From assembly GCA_900073065.1 (NCBI GenBank), contig FJOG01000042.1:372001-436000 (forward strand): a DNA stretch of 64,000 nt, written 5' to 3'. This DNA is from Phialocephala subalpina. Taxonomy: Eukaryota > Ascomycota > Leotiomycetes > Helotiales > Mollisiaceae. The notes under the pieces are model-generated. The model was given only the letters and a program-made list of their open reading frames with translations. It was not told the origin of the DNA and searched no databases. The position numbers and the translations under genes are program-made. Positions 53,513-64,000 of the stretch are shown here, one piece after another (the first letter of the stretch is position 1; every line of letters begins with the position of its first letter).

Positions 53513-55323
53513 ATGGATCCAGAAAAGTCTGCAGCGAAAGCCCCGTCAACGACATCTGTCACAGATCTCAGCGCCGGTGACAATCTTGCCGGTGACCCTG
53601 TCTTCGGGCAAACGAAGCGTGGTCTCTCGGGGCGACATGTGCAGCTGATGGCCTTGGGTGGTTCTATTGGGACTGGCCTCTTCGTTGGCATCGGTGGTGT
53701 GCTTCGTACTTCTGGACCTCTCTCTCTGGTTCTGGGGTACTTGTGTTATTGTATAGCTTTTATCTGGCCATGCAATCTTGCTGTCGGAGAAATGGCCACC
53801 TATCTGCCCATTCGTGGTTCCATATTCGAGTTCGCGAAGCGCTATGTTGATGAAGCATTTGGATTCGCTCTAGGATGGACTTACTTCTACACAGCGGCCA
53901 TGCTTCTGTGTGCTGAACTCTCAGCTGTGGCAACCGTCATATCTTACTGGGACTTCGAGACAAACGCTGCAGCCTGGGTAGCTCTAGCCCTTGTGGTTAT
54001 GGTTGCTCTCAATGTTTTCGCTGTGAAATGGTATGGATATCCGAATTTGTTATGGCCGCAAGTTGTCCTTTTCCCCTCTAGTGGACGATCTAACATCCCG
54101 AAGTCAACCAAGATCTTGCTGATCATAGGCTTGATTCTTTTGAAATTCATCACCATGTGCGGTGGGAATCCGAAACACGACGCCTATGGCTTCCGCTACT
54201 GGAAAAACGGCGATTTTATTCGTGCATATTGGACGACAGGTTCTCTTGGAAATTTCCTAGGATGGTAAGTCGATGTCCCGAATCTGGGAGCTCATTTGAT
54301 CCCGAATCTCGTTGGCTAACAGTTCGAAGGTGGAAAGTTGTTCTCTACGCTGCGTTCTCCGTCGCCGGCCCTGACCTTCTGGCTCTCGCAGCCGGCGAGA
54401 TTCAAAACCCACGCCGCCAAATCCCTCGGGTTGCCAAACGTGCATTCTATCGTATTGCTGGCTTCTACATTGTCGGTGTCTTTGCCGTGGGCATCCTCTG
54501 CTCCAGCCGTGACGAGCGTCTTTTGAGTGCCTTATCGGCTGGCGGCGCTGGTGCAGCCGCCTCTCCGTGGGTAATTGGCATCCAGAATCTGGGCATCGAA
54601 GGACTGCCCTCTTTCATCAACTTCCTCATCCTGCTCTCCGCATGGTCCTGTGGGAATGCTTATCTCTATGCCGCGTCACGAACCCTATACTCATTGGCAC
54701 TCGACGGTCAAGCCCCGAAGATCTTCAAGAAGTGCACCAAATCCGGTGTTCCGCTCTACACTGTCGCCGTGCCTGCCCTTATTGCCTGCTTGTCGTTCTT
54801 GGTTGCCAGCTCCTCGTCCGTCGTTGTCTTCGGCTGGTTCGTCAACCTCTCCACGATTGGTTTCGTACTCAGCTACCTGGGATATTTGGTGACGTTTGTG
54901 GGATGGTACCGAGCATTGAAGGCTCAAGGGATCTCTCGGGATACCCTCCCGTGGAAGGCGCCCTTCCAGCCGTATTCTTCTTATTTCGCGATTGGTACCG
55001 GCTGTGTCGTTGTGTTCTTCTCTGGATGGAATACACTCGAGCCGTTTGATGTCCAAGGCTTCATAACGTCTTATTTTGGTGTGGCATTTGCGGGCTTCAT
55101 GTTTGTGCTATGGAAGGTGGTCAAGCGAACGAAGGTCGTTAATCCTGCAGAAGCAGACCTGGTGACTGGGTGTGTATTTCCTCCCAATCTTTAATGTGCG
55201 GATGCTAATTTAATTTTCAGAAAGGCAGAGGTGGATGCCGAGTGTGCTATCTGGGACGAAAATCCGGGGAAAGAGAGAGCAGGCATGACCCGCATGGAGA
55301 AAATTTGGGATTCTTGCTGGTAG
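53513..55323 (+). CDS. amino acid permease, APC/YAT family
   Basis: Exons 53513-54061, 54104-54264, 54330-55169 and 55221-55323; 550 aa. The N-terminal tail leads to RGLSGRHVQLMALGGSIGTGLFVGIG, the hallmark YAT first helix, followed by GEMATYLPIRGS, a run of helices, ITMCGGNPKHDAYGFRYW, VAGPDLLALAAGEIQNPRRQIPRVAKR, and the C-terminal IWDENPGKERAGMTRMEKIWDSCW. It imports amino acids with protons at the plasma membrane. A 42 nt intron (54062-54103, branch CTAAC) is proposed because reading through adds a 14-residue non-conserved stretch. It is divergent from the AAAP transporter, suggesting paired nutrient control. Confidence 0.85.
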
Positions 55324-55622
55324 AGTTTGTGCTACCACCACGTAATTGTGGAGTTTCCAGATGATTTGATATGTGACAGAAGATGAAATTTCAACCAGAG
55401 ACCATGCTGGGACAATTTTGTCTCTCATCACATGCGCCCCTTTCTCAAGAAGTATCTGTATCATTCCATTTTCGAGACCTATCACGGATCGAGAGATCGA
55501 GCTATCAGACATGCTTTACATTCCACACTGCATGCAAAGGAGTAGTCAGGTGCATTCTTGCGCTCTCCCACCCATTGTCCCACTTCTACGTACACGACCA
55601 GCTGGGTCACGATTACAACACA
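55324..55622. other. short intergenic region
   Basis: 299 bp between tandem plus-strand genes. Nothing recognised. Confidence 0.4.
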
Positions 55623-57555
55623 ATGGAAGCACTTTCCAGCTTCCTTCGTCCGAAAATCTCTCACGTCTACCAAGCTCTGCCTGAGACTGCTCCCACAGCT
55701 ATAGCGTCGAGTAATTTATCGGACAGTGGCGACGATGAAAGAAAGACTATCAGATCCTCCACCGATGAAGAACAGGCTTCGCTTTGCGATTCACCCACCC
55801 CTCAGCGACGCATATTATCGATCTTCGATGGCATAGTCTCTTCTTCACACTTGTTTCCTTCAAACAAAGAACAGGGCTTCTTCGACCATACGCCGAGGAC
55901 TTGGCGAGGCATATTTTCCCTCTGTCTTTGGGTACTTTCATCCCTAGCGCAGGGGTTGGTCGCCTTGCTCCCATCTTTCATAACCATCCTCTGGCCATGG
56001 CAGAAAAGGGAAGAGGCGAAACGAATAAGCCCAACGGCATATCTCAACGGCGTGAGAGGGATTGCAGCATATTCTGTTTTCTGGCAACATTTCCTGACGA
56101 TATTCTACCAAGGCGACCGACTATTCGCATGGCATCACAGGCTGCAGGACACCTGGATCATCCAACTCCCAATCATATCACTCTTGCATTCGGGCATGTT
56201 TCCTGTCACAACCTTTTTTATCCTCTCCGGCTTCGTCCTCTCTTACAGACCCCTGCAACACGTACGATCGCGCAACTATGAGGCCGTATTAAAGAATCTT
56301 TCATCGTCTGTCTTCCGTCGAGGTCTTAGGCTGTTCTTGCCCGTTATCCCGCCACTTTTGTGCATTGCAATTGCGGTACACTACAATTATGATGGCCATG
56401 GAGGGCAACCGACATTGTATGCAGACCTAAAAATCGCATTTTGGCAGTTCGAGAGACTAGTGAGTTTCTTCGACACGAATCTTTACTTTCCGGGCCCTGA
56501 CCCTGCTCTTTGTAAGTAGATAAGGTTCTACCATGGTTGGGACATCATCCCATCCTCGTCCATGTTGACTTTTCCACTGACAACTCTCTCAGATACACTG
56601 CCAGTGGAGTTCCGAGGATCGATAATGGTGTTCATTTGCGTATTGGGCCTTTAGCGGGCAAGGACTTGGATACGAATGGGTACACTGGGCTGTCTATGTT
56701 GGTACGGCCTATACCATGGCGCCTGGGAGACCTCGCTGTTCCTCACTGGCGTGATTTTGGCGGAAATGCGACTTATACGAGAGGACTCGAATTCGAAGTA
56801 CACTCTTGCAGATCTTCTCCACGATCCGAGACATCTGAAACACTCGCGATTTGCAATCAGTGAGTCTTTAACTTCTCTAGCTCGTCTTCTGAGAGAACTT
56901 GATTGCTTGGCTTCGTTCGTAGAGGCTCATTTGCTTCCTTTCTTCTCTCTGAGAGGTGGCTCTTGTACTGACAAATGTTTTACATCCAGACATTTTCTGG
57001 GTCTTATTGTTCTTCATGAGTCTCTACATCGGCTCCATCCCCGTAACACAGTCTCTAAGCGCGCCCGGCTATGCGACCATCGCTTCCTTTGCTCCTGCAA
57101 GTTTCCAATACTCCGACCACGTCCGCGCCATTTTCTGGTGCAGCGTAGGCTCTACCCTTCTCATCCTTTCCCTCGAAAATTTCTCACCACTTCAATACCC
57201 TTTCGCTACTCGATTCGTTCAGTATTTGGGCAACATCTCGTTCTCAGTATACATCCTACATATACCATTTATTCACACCATTGGGGTATCTATCACATAT
57301 GACTGGATTCATTGGGCGGAACGTCATGGGTGGGACAGCAGTTGGGGGTGGATTATTGGGGGTTTCGTCATAACACCCTGGTTGTTCTGGATAGCGGATG
57401 TGCAGTGGAGATTGGTGGATGAAGGGGCTGTCAAGTTAGCGCGGTGGGTAGAGGGGAAGGCTATCGCAGATGAGAGAAGTGCATTGTCGAGGGAAAGACC
57501 TTTTCAAGGACTTCCTAGGTTCACTGCGGATCACCCCGGATCAACCCCTGAATAG
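55623..57555 (+). pseudogene. acyltransferase-3 family protein with in-frame stop
   Basis: Exons 55623-56511, 56593-56859 and 56990-57555 would give 573 aa. The protein is an OafA/acyltransferase-3-type membrane enzyme: YLNGVRGIAAYSVFWQHFL, MFPVTTFFILSGFVLSYRPL, VFRRGLRLFLPVIPPLL, TLPVEFRGSIMVF, then FVQYLGNISFSVYILHIPFIHTIG. Such enzymes transfer acyl groups to sugars or lipids at membranes. Codon 56652-56654 in exon 2 is TAG, directly after IMVFICVLGL; the same frame continues with conserved text (RARTWIRMGTLGCL to FLTGVILAEM). It therefore looks like a nonsense mutation or sequencing error rather than a wrong frame. All splice junctions are otherwise intact, so loss would be recent. Confidence 0.7.
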
Positions 57556-57840
57556 AAGGTAAGGAAAGGCAGTTTTGCGGGTATTCCGATTATCGCATGT
57601 ATTTATACAAAGAAGAACAAGGTATCAAGACGTCAACTCTGAGCGGAAGTGAGGAGACTATGATAGCAGTGGACCAAGAGGTTTAGGAACACACTCGAAA
57701 TGACATATGATTCTAGGATCCTACATATTTAATTTCGATGATGAGGCGCCATAGAACAACCTTGCTAAATGAATCACTCGGCTGAACAGAAGCATGCTCC
57801 TTGAAGGTGCGCTCACCCGTCTGTCCATAACGCCGAGAAT
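57556..57840. other. short convergent intergenic region
   Basis: 285 bp between the acyltransferase and P450 3' ends. Nothing recognised. Confidence 0.4.
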
Positions 57841-59695
57841 TTAGACCCTTTTTGTAAAGACCAATGGACAATCATCCTACTGCGAGTCAGCATCTGGCAC
57901 TTGAGTCTGTCATTGTTCAATGAGTCGGAGGACAACATACCATAGGAAACAACGTTGCAAAAACCTTGATCTCCTCGGATCTTGCCGTGGGATGATGAAC
58001 CCAATCTAGCTCCAACGACGCTTTGCCAAGCATTGCTGTCATAGTCAGCTGCACATACTGCTGCGCAAGGCAATTGTGCGGTCCCGTTCCAAAGACCAAC
58101 CAGTTCTTGCTCTTCTCACCAGCATCCCCTGAAATCCATCTTTCGGGGTCAAACACATCGGGCTGCGGGTACACTTCGGGATCATGGAGAGCAGGGTAGC
58201 AGGAGGGAACAATCATAGCTCCTTTCGGCACCGTGTATACTGATGTGACTGGGAAGGCTTTCTTGGCGATGTACGGGACGAAGATGACTGGTGGTCGATA
58301 GCGGAGAGTCTCTTTGACAACGGCGTTGGTGTAGGTCATAGACTCCAGCATCTGTAGCCCAATCGGAGCATTCACATCTCCACCTCTTGCTTCTAGGTTC
58401 TCCTGTCTCACTCGATTTAGGACATCGGGCCGCTGTGCCATTATCTGGAAGAGCCATGTCGTAGAACTGCTCGATGCGTCTTGGGATGCAAACAAGAATG
58501 TAAACATCGTTTGAGCAATCTCAAAATCGGAGAATTCGCGCAGGACAACGGACGGCTTCTCAAGATTTTCAATACCAGCAACAACATCATCACGGTATAT
58601 TTTCGACTCGATCATACTGGAGATCCAGCGATCGATGATGCAAGCAGGCTTGCCGCCAGCAGACATGCGGATTTTGCTTGCTGCCGCGCATTTGGTGAAC
58701 TCGGCGAGCACACCATCAGCTGCCCGTTTGCCTCGCCAGACCTTTGTGTATGGGACGTATAGTGATAGAGGTACGTTGACAAGTTCGAGGGCTGCAGTGA
58801 TACAGTAGTAATCGTCTGCGATTTTCTTTACTGCTTCGTCCGAGATGTAGTGGCCGACGAATGTCTGGCAGGAGATGGCACAATTGATTTCTCGGAAGAG
58901 ACCCATGAATGGTGTTGGCTTCCCTCCGCTGTCTCTACTCTCCTGGATGAATTTACGGAAGTAATCAGAGAACACCTTTTCTTGAGTAGGGAGGTAAGAC
59001 TCGAGCGCCTTCCGGGTGAAAAGACCGTTCAATCCTTTGCGGAAGTCGACATGAGCCTTTCCGTCGAGGAATACCCAAGCGCTAGCACCAATAATGTCCT
59101 CCGCGACTCTAGAAGATAGGGGGTCAGCAATTGCCCTTTCAAGAATGCCTTGGGAGATATATCATAAGACATCCCTAAGAAGGAAGAAAGGTGTATCCGT
59201 CGTTTACTCACGGCACAACGCATGGTTTGACGAAAGTGGGCGAGTTGAAAACTTTGCGGGCCAGATCACGGTCGGAGGCGAGGACGACGAATCTGCGAGC
59301 GGTCAGTCTGTGACTTGGCGTTCAGGGTGGTGGTGATGTACTTGTGGAAGACCGACACACAGCTTAATTTGCCACTAGCCCATTGTCTTTTGTATGCCTC
59401 AAAATCCGGATACAGTGCTTGAATGAAGGGTCCCATGAATGGAAGCTTGAACATTGGTCCCGCGATCGATCCTTTGCGTTTGACATACATGACTGGACAA
59501 TGTCAGCAATTCGTTTTTAGCGCATCCAGGGTAGAACTTTGACTGACACTGATCATATGCCACAAGAATGATCAAAATGGTAGCAGCAACTTGCCAGCCA
59601 CTTGCGGTAGCCAAGTATGCCTTAAGAAAATGGCTCGCTGGTTTTGATATGCTGTGGTACGGTTCCGAAGATGCATTGGCGTTGATGATGGCCAT
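57841..59695 (-). CDS. ERG5: cytochrome P450 CYP61, sterol C-22 desaturase (ERG5-type)
   Basis: Five exons on the minus strand, 59695-59548, 59492-59342, 59292-59212, 59108-57941 and 57876-57841; 527 aa. After an N-terminal membrane anchor ([16 protein letters not shown]) come the CYP61 signatures [49 protein letters not shown], and [30 protein letters not shown]. Later come [19 protein letters not shown], the ExxR helix [14 protein letters not shown] and the heme loop [13 protein letters not shown]. The last 36 nt exon gives [11 protein letters not shown], as in Erg5. The enzyme introduces the C22-23 double bond in ergosterol synthesis in the ER. Whether this is the sole ERG5 or an extra paralogue cannot be told here. 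Confidence 0.88.
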
Positions 59696-60137
59696 CGTAG
59701 TCTCAGCCGTGTTCACTTCGCCGATTAATCAAAGTTGGACACCTGATGGCCCTCTATTGTTGCCGACAAATAAGATGTATATATGTGACCATCTCGCGAG
59801 TTGAGGACCATGGACAGTGTTATAATGACCAGGCTGCGGATCCATGTCGTATCGAAATGGCTTTCCAAAGGAACACATCCTTGATGCATGACATCGGAAT
59901 GGGGAAGGCCAGAGTAAAATGACGTCGGAACAATCGGATCAAAGCAAATACTTGACAATACGTTCGCTTCCTCCATGTTGTTTCCAGCGAAGTTTTTGGT
60001 TTGGACGCCCAGTAACCCTCGGTCGAAAGAGGACTAGACTCCGAAAATGATCTGCACTAGCGTCTGCACTGCATACCGTCACGCAGCGGCTCAAAAGACG
60101 ACTTGCAGGAAGCTGTGGAGAGTTCAGTGAAATAGGA
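59696..60137. other. intergenic region upstream of ERG5-type gene
   Basis: 442 bp between the P450 start and the 3' end of the Zn2Cys6 gene, both minus-strand. Nothing recognised. Confidence 0.4.
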
Positions 60138-61852
60138 CTAGACTCCGGTGCGTGTTATGCCACTGTGGCTGTATTCGAGGACATTCGTGGCTTGTCCGTG
60201 TTCTTCGGAAGTCGCCAAGTTGTGGAACGATGGATTCGATGAAATGATCTCCTCCCATTCCTCTTGAAAGAGAACCTGGGATCTCGTTTCGAGCCAGAGA
60301 ACTCTTTTCAGATGCATCTCGACGTCGTCCCAACATTGAACACCGAGTGCTACCGATATTGTGTATGCTTTTCCGCGGAACCAGTGGCTTCTATTCGTAC
60401 CGCTAGATGCAACAGCTCCAATACAGAGGAACCAAAGTAACAACGACTTCTGAGGTTCCACGAACGATAGCAATGGACCGAGATGAAAGTCGAGTTGGGT
60501 GACAATGGCATTGAGAATACTGGCGTGAGAGTAATATGTTGCTCCGTGGATGATGAACATGTAAGCTGAGACTGCGTACCGCACACATTCAGAGATTCCT
60601 GGTGACTGACAGCCAACACCTGTGAGAGGAGGCAAACCCAGCAAACGATGTAGAACGAAGCACGTCAGATCATGGAGACCGGTGGTGGACAGGCTGGCTG
60701 CATCATGAGACGGTAGGGATACTCCAAAGACGGTGCGGAGACGGTTGACAATGTTTCCAAGCACAGGATCGATTCCAAGTGCGTCGAAATCGATGAGATT
60801 TGGGACCGTGTTCTCGGCAGGCAACTGGCAATGCCATTGCCGTATTGCACAGATTCCATCCCCTCCTCCGAAATCATCTTGAGTCTCAAATTGGGGCGCT
60901 CCAGTGACCAGCAAGGCTACCCTACAATGACCCGATCAGCAATCGTCAATTGCAATGAGAAGAATCTTACCAAGGCACCATTCTCGCGGTAAGCGGACTC
61001 GTGTATTTGACGTTGGATAATCCACCTCTGATAGTGACCATGCGTTTGACCCCATCTATGTGCACTTTGCTCGCCTGTAGGTTACCTTTTCCATGCTAAA
61101 GCCAAATGTCAGCCATTTCCACTAACAAACGGGGGAAAGGGAAGTCAGTATTGCTACCTCGATGGCCGCCAAAGTAACAACCGCGTTCATTGTCGCATCT
61201 TGAAATGCGAGTGACTGGTCCTGAATTTTATGTCTCAAAAGAGAAACGGAATCTTTCATGAGAAGTTCCGAGTGTGCGAAACCTTTCCTGGCATGCAGTT
61301 CATCGTCCAGTGAAGCAGTTTGGAGAGTAACATGAAATAATGCAGGATCAGTGAGAGCCAACGGCCACCACGACATGACGAAGGGGTTTGAAGATGGATT
61401 CAGGTCCAAGGGATAATACTGAAATGCGATTTTTGACAAGACTGGGGGAGGTTAGCGAGCGAACCAAGTTTACTCGTAGAACCACACCTACAATGCTGCA
61501 TTAGACTCTGAACACGCAAACGGGGCAGGTTTGTCGAAGGATATGAGTCAAATGGATCGAATGAATGCGCTTCGAAAAACATTGACGTGCCCGAGAGATC
61601 CGATGAGACACATCCTTCCCATTCCCTCCTATTTAGTTGCAATACATATCTAGTACGAGGTCTGGATGCTTGGGCCCCGCGGAAGTCATCACCAATATCT
61701 CCCGGATGAGCGCTTGTCGAAGTGAGTGGCTCATTGGCATAGACACAGCTGCATTTTCTTTTCACACACCGTGAGCATCGAGGTGTTCGAAGGTCGCAAC
61801 TATGCTTTGCTTTTGCGCAAGCTTCGCACGACCTCCGGAGCGTCTTGCGCAT
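60138..61852 (-). CDS. Zn2Cys6 fungal transcription factor
   Basis: Four exons on the minus strand, 61852-61492, 61441-61158, 61095-60971 and 60921-60138; 517 aa. The N-terminus starts MRKTLRRSCEACAKAKHSCDLRTP, and the zinc cluster CEACAKAKHSCD-x4-CSRCVKRKCSC fits C-x2-C-x6-C-x5-C-x2-C-x6-C exactly. Positively charged residues around it contact DNA. The remainder, from FLSKIAFQYYPLDLNPSSNPFVMSWWPLAL onward, is the helical regulatory domain common to fungal factors of this class (fungal_trans_2-like). Its targets may include the neighbouring P450, acyltransferase and permeases, but that is inference from position. Confidence 0.85.
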
Positions 61853-62159
61853 TGGCGATAGGGTATCAATCTCCAATCTCCGAGAAAATTATAGGGACTT
61901 ATCATCCAGAGACGGCTTCGACACAATCTCACGATGACGCCGTTGAGATGCTAGGCGGTGTTCGATAGCGGGATAAAATGAAATGAATTGAAGGTTCTTC
62001 GCTTGCCGAACGAGCTTTTATAAATACTAGCATTTTGATAAATACACCCCTGCTAGTCGAAACCATATTACTGGCTTATCATTACTTGTATTAATACTAT
62101 GAAAGTACTATATAAAATAGAGTTATAATAATAATAATAAAATAAAAGTTATTAATACT

Positions 62160-62362
62160 ATTTTATATTATTTTATATTATTTTATATTATTTTATATTA
62201 TTTTTATATTATTTTTATATTATTTTATATTATTTTATATTATTTTATATTATTTTATATTATTTTATATTATTTTATATTATTTTATATTATTTTATAT
62301 TATTTTATATTATTTTATATTATTTTATATTATTTTATATTATTTTATATTATTTTATATTT
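62160..62362. repeat. TTTTATATTA decanucleotide minisatellite
   Basis: About 20 tandem copies of a 10 bp unit, TTTTATATTA. A few units near 62201-62220 carry one extra T. It is wholly A/T and flanked by a further AT-rich zone. Confidence 0.95.
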
Positions 62363-62837
62363 ATATATATAATAAATTAATTTTAATATAATTTAATATT
62401 ATATATAATTAGTTTATTATATATATAAACGATTAAAATTATATTTGGAATTAATTTTTTCTTATACAAATATTTATTTTGTAAATACCGAACTCGATAA
62501 ACTACCTTTGTAAATTTGGTAGGAAGCGAGCCTGGGTGGAATTAATGCCTAAACCATAAGCCCTAGTAAGCATAAGTCTTGATACCAGACGTCCAAGTTC
62601 AAATGCAGGAATTCACTTAAGAGAATGCGCCTCGGTAAAGAAACGGGGTATTGGGTTCCCCGCGATTCAACGCCGCACACTAGCAACTTAGCAAATCGCC
62701 GAATCCGGCTGATGAGCTGCATGTGATGGACCGAGGGTGAAATGATAGGATGCTGTCACCAAAAATCAATAAAGTCCTATCGTTTTGGAGTTGCATGATT
62801 TGTGACTTAGCGGGGCACTATCAGAAACGGCATTATG

Positions 62838-62855
62838 TATAAAGGATATAAATAG
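62838..62855 (+). promoter_or_regulatory. TATA-like elements
   Basis: TATAAAGG and TATAAATAG within 18 bp, about 100 bp before the ATG at 62952. Confidence 0.55.
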
Positions 62856-62951
62856 GAATATAAATCGTTGAGATGCTCACATCGTACTTCAATCTTCTGA
62901 ACAAAGACCTACTTTCTTTCTAAGATTCATTGCAATTGAGCTTTACTCAAA

Positions 62952-63944
62952 ATGAACGCCATCACCCAATATATTGTGAACACCTCCACGCTGGATGTGT
63001 CGAGCATCAAGATCATAAATGCTACTAAAGAGTACATCCGAGCACTGCATCGGACGAGGATGGTGCTTACATATCACAGCTCATTCCATATGTCTATCAC
63101 GTCCGTGGTAGACAAGACTGGTCCCATCGCCGCTACAATGTCTGCAAGTACGTTTTGTCCGTTCAAGCGCGTTGAATTCATTCATCTGACCTCGCTCTCC
63201 TCAGTGACTGTGAAGATGGTCGGCCCTTCAGGTGCCTTCGGGAATCTCGATCTTCCCGAAGTGAAAACCAGTATGTGAAATTCTTCCCTTTATTCGTAGA
63301 GATTTACGGAGCCAAACGTTTCGCGAGTACTGCGAACCAGGCTCTTTAGCTCCTTGACTCCCAAACTATACCTCAAATCTCATATTAATTTATCTATAGA
63401 ATCCTCCGGCACCGAGGTGGTAATCACAGACCAACTCATCCAAATCACCGACATGGCAGCATTTAGAGCATTTGTCAAAGCAATCATGTCAGATGAAAGT
63501 CTGATTATGCGTCTCGAAGACGGCGAAACCACCATCAAGAGTCTGGGCATCAGTTCCAAGGTCACCTACACCAAAGACGTTCACTTGAAGGGAATGTGCG
63601 GCCCGAAAACTAAAATGGTGAAAACAGAGGTGCTTAGCGATGGAACGTTCAGGAATGAAATGTTAACAAAAAATCCGAGCGCGTTGGAGATTGATATGGG
63701 AATCGCGAAGTATGAGATTTCGAATGATGATGGGGATGTGATTGCGACGCAGGAGGGGAAGACCTATATTAAGCAGGGAGAGTCAACAACGATTGCGGAG
63801 GGGAAGGTGGTTGGTGGGAAAGTGAAAGGGAAGTCGAGGTTGAAGGGGCTTGGTGTTGTTGAGGATAATTGGCATCAAGTGACATTGAAGGATTTAAATG
63901 CGCCGTTGGAGCTATCGGAGGAGTTTATTACATTGGTTGGTTGA
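62952..63944 (+). CDS. DUF3712-like fungal protein
   Basis: Exons 62952-63147, 63205-63270 and 63400-63944; 268 aa. The pattern (YHSSFHMSITSVVDKTGPIAATMSAMTVKMVGPSGAFGNLDLPEVKT, VITDQLIQITDMAAFRAFVKAIMSDESLIMRLEDG, VTYTKDVHLKGMCG) matches fungal DUF3712 proteins, which are often large vacuolar or membrane-associated proteins of unknown role. This copy lacks the usual N-terminal transmembrane segment, so it may be a short cytosolic member. Its C-terminus (EGKTYIKQGESTTIAEGKVVGGKVKGK) is beta-rich and unlike the family, perhaps an added domain. Confidence 0.7.
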
Positions 63945-64000
63945 TCGGTAGCGAGTCTAATGCAACAACTTTGGGATATCGAGCTAAGGTTTTGAAAATA

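Larger units (their letters stand above)
61853..62951. other. intergenic region with AT-rich decanucleotide repeat
   Basis: 1.1 kb. AT-rich from about 62040 to 62500 and holding the minisatellite below. The right part contains TATA-like elements upstream of the gene at 62952. Confidence 0.5.

Noticed and set aside
54273..54297. GATGTCCC...CATT in the permease intron as another palindrome-family member
   Set aside because: The left arm fits but the right arm matches only about five of eight positions; too weak to include.
62160..62362. CRISPR-like regular repeats
   Set aside because: It is a pure tandem repeat without spacers, in a eukaryotic nucleus.

Overview
The window is nuclear DNA of a filamentous ascomycete (Pezizomycotina). 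The evidence is dense genes with many 42-130 nt GT-AG introns carrying CTAAC/CTGAC-like branch sites, compact divergent promoters, and fungus-typical proteins: Zn2Cys6 factor, bZIP/DUF3425 protein, CYP61/ERG5, DUF3712 protein, twinfilin, AAAP and APC permeases. Protein flavour suggests Leotiomycetes, but that is inference. It is a draft assembly: a run of exactly 50 N lies at 47920-47969, inside a gene. No tRNA, rRNA, CRISPR array or intact transposon was found.

Layout. 0.3-7.4 kb: bZIP/DUF3425 regulator, short-chain dehydrogenase, vacuolar ZIP zinc transporter, an orphan gene. 8-25.4 kb is conserved housekeeping: L-type cargo lectin, TIM13, a PHD-finger protein, NSRP1-like splicing protein, NFKBIL1-like protein, PKA catalytic subunit, an uncertain membrane/secreted gene, a serine-rich GPI-type wall protein, SIN1/AVO1 of TORC2, PRCC-like protein. 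26-40.3 kb: an orphan, MAPEG enzyme, family X DNA polymerase, TFIIE-alpha, PUS1, MED22, twinfilin, mitochondrial succinate/fumarate carrier. 40.3-47.3 kb is a poorly conserved accessory stretch: pyrimidine tracts, broken or orphan genes, a cluster of GC-rich hairpins, and an AT-rich island. 47.3-64 kb: gap-containing FAR-17a/AIG1 gene, MDR reductase, two divergent amino-acid transporters, an acyltransferase-3 gene with an in-frame stop, an ERG5-type P450, a Zn2Cys6 factor, a long decanucleotide repeat and a DUF3712 gene.

How the genes fit together. The left two thirds are unlinked housekeeping functions (splicing, transcription, mitochondrial import and carriers, cAMP and TORC2 signalling, actin). 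The right end looks more adaptive: amino-acid uptake, membrane-lipid/sterol modification and a local regulator, though co-regulation is inference only.

The most notable unexplained signal is a family of about 25-27 bp imperfect palindromes, AATGTCCC-N9-GGGACATT. At least eight copies are seen. Five are concentrated at one PHD-finger locus: one in each of its three introns, one in coding sequence and one just upstream. Two others lie between genes and one lies in the first intron of the MAPEG gene.
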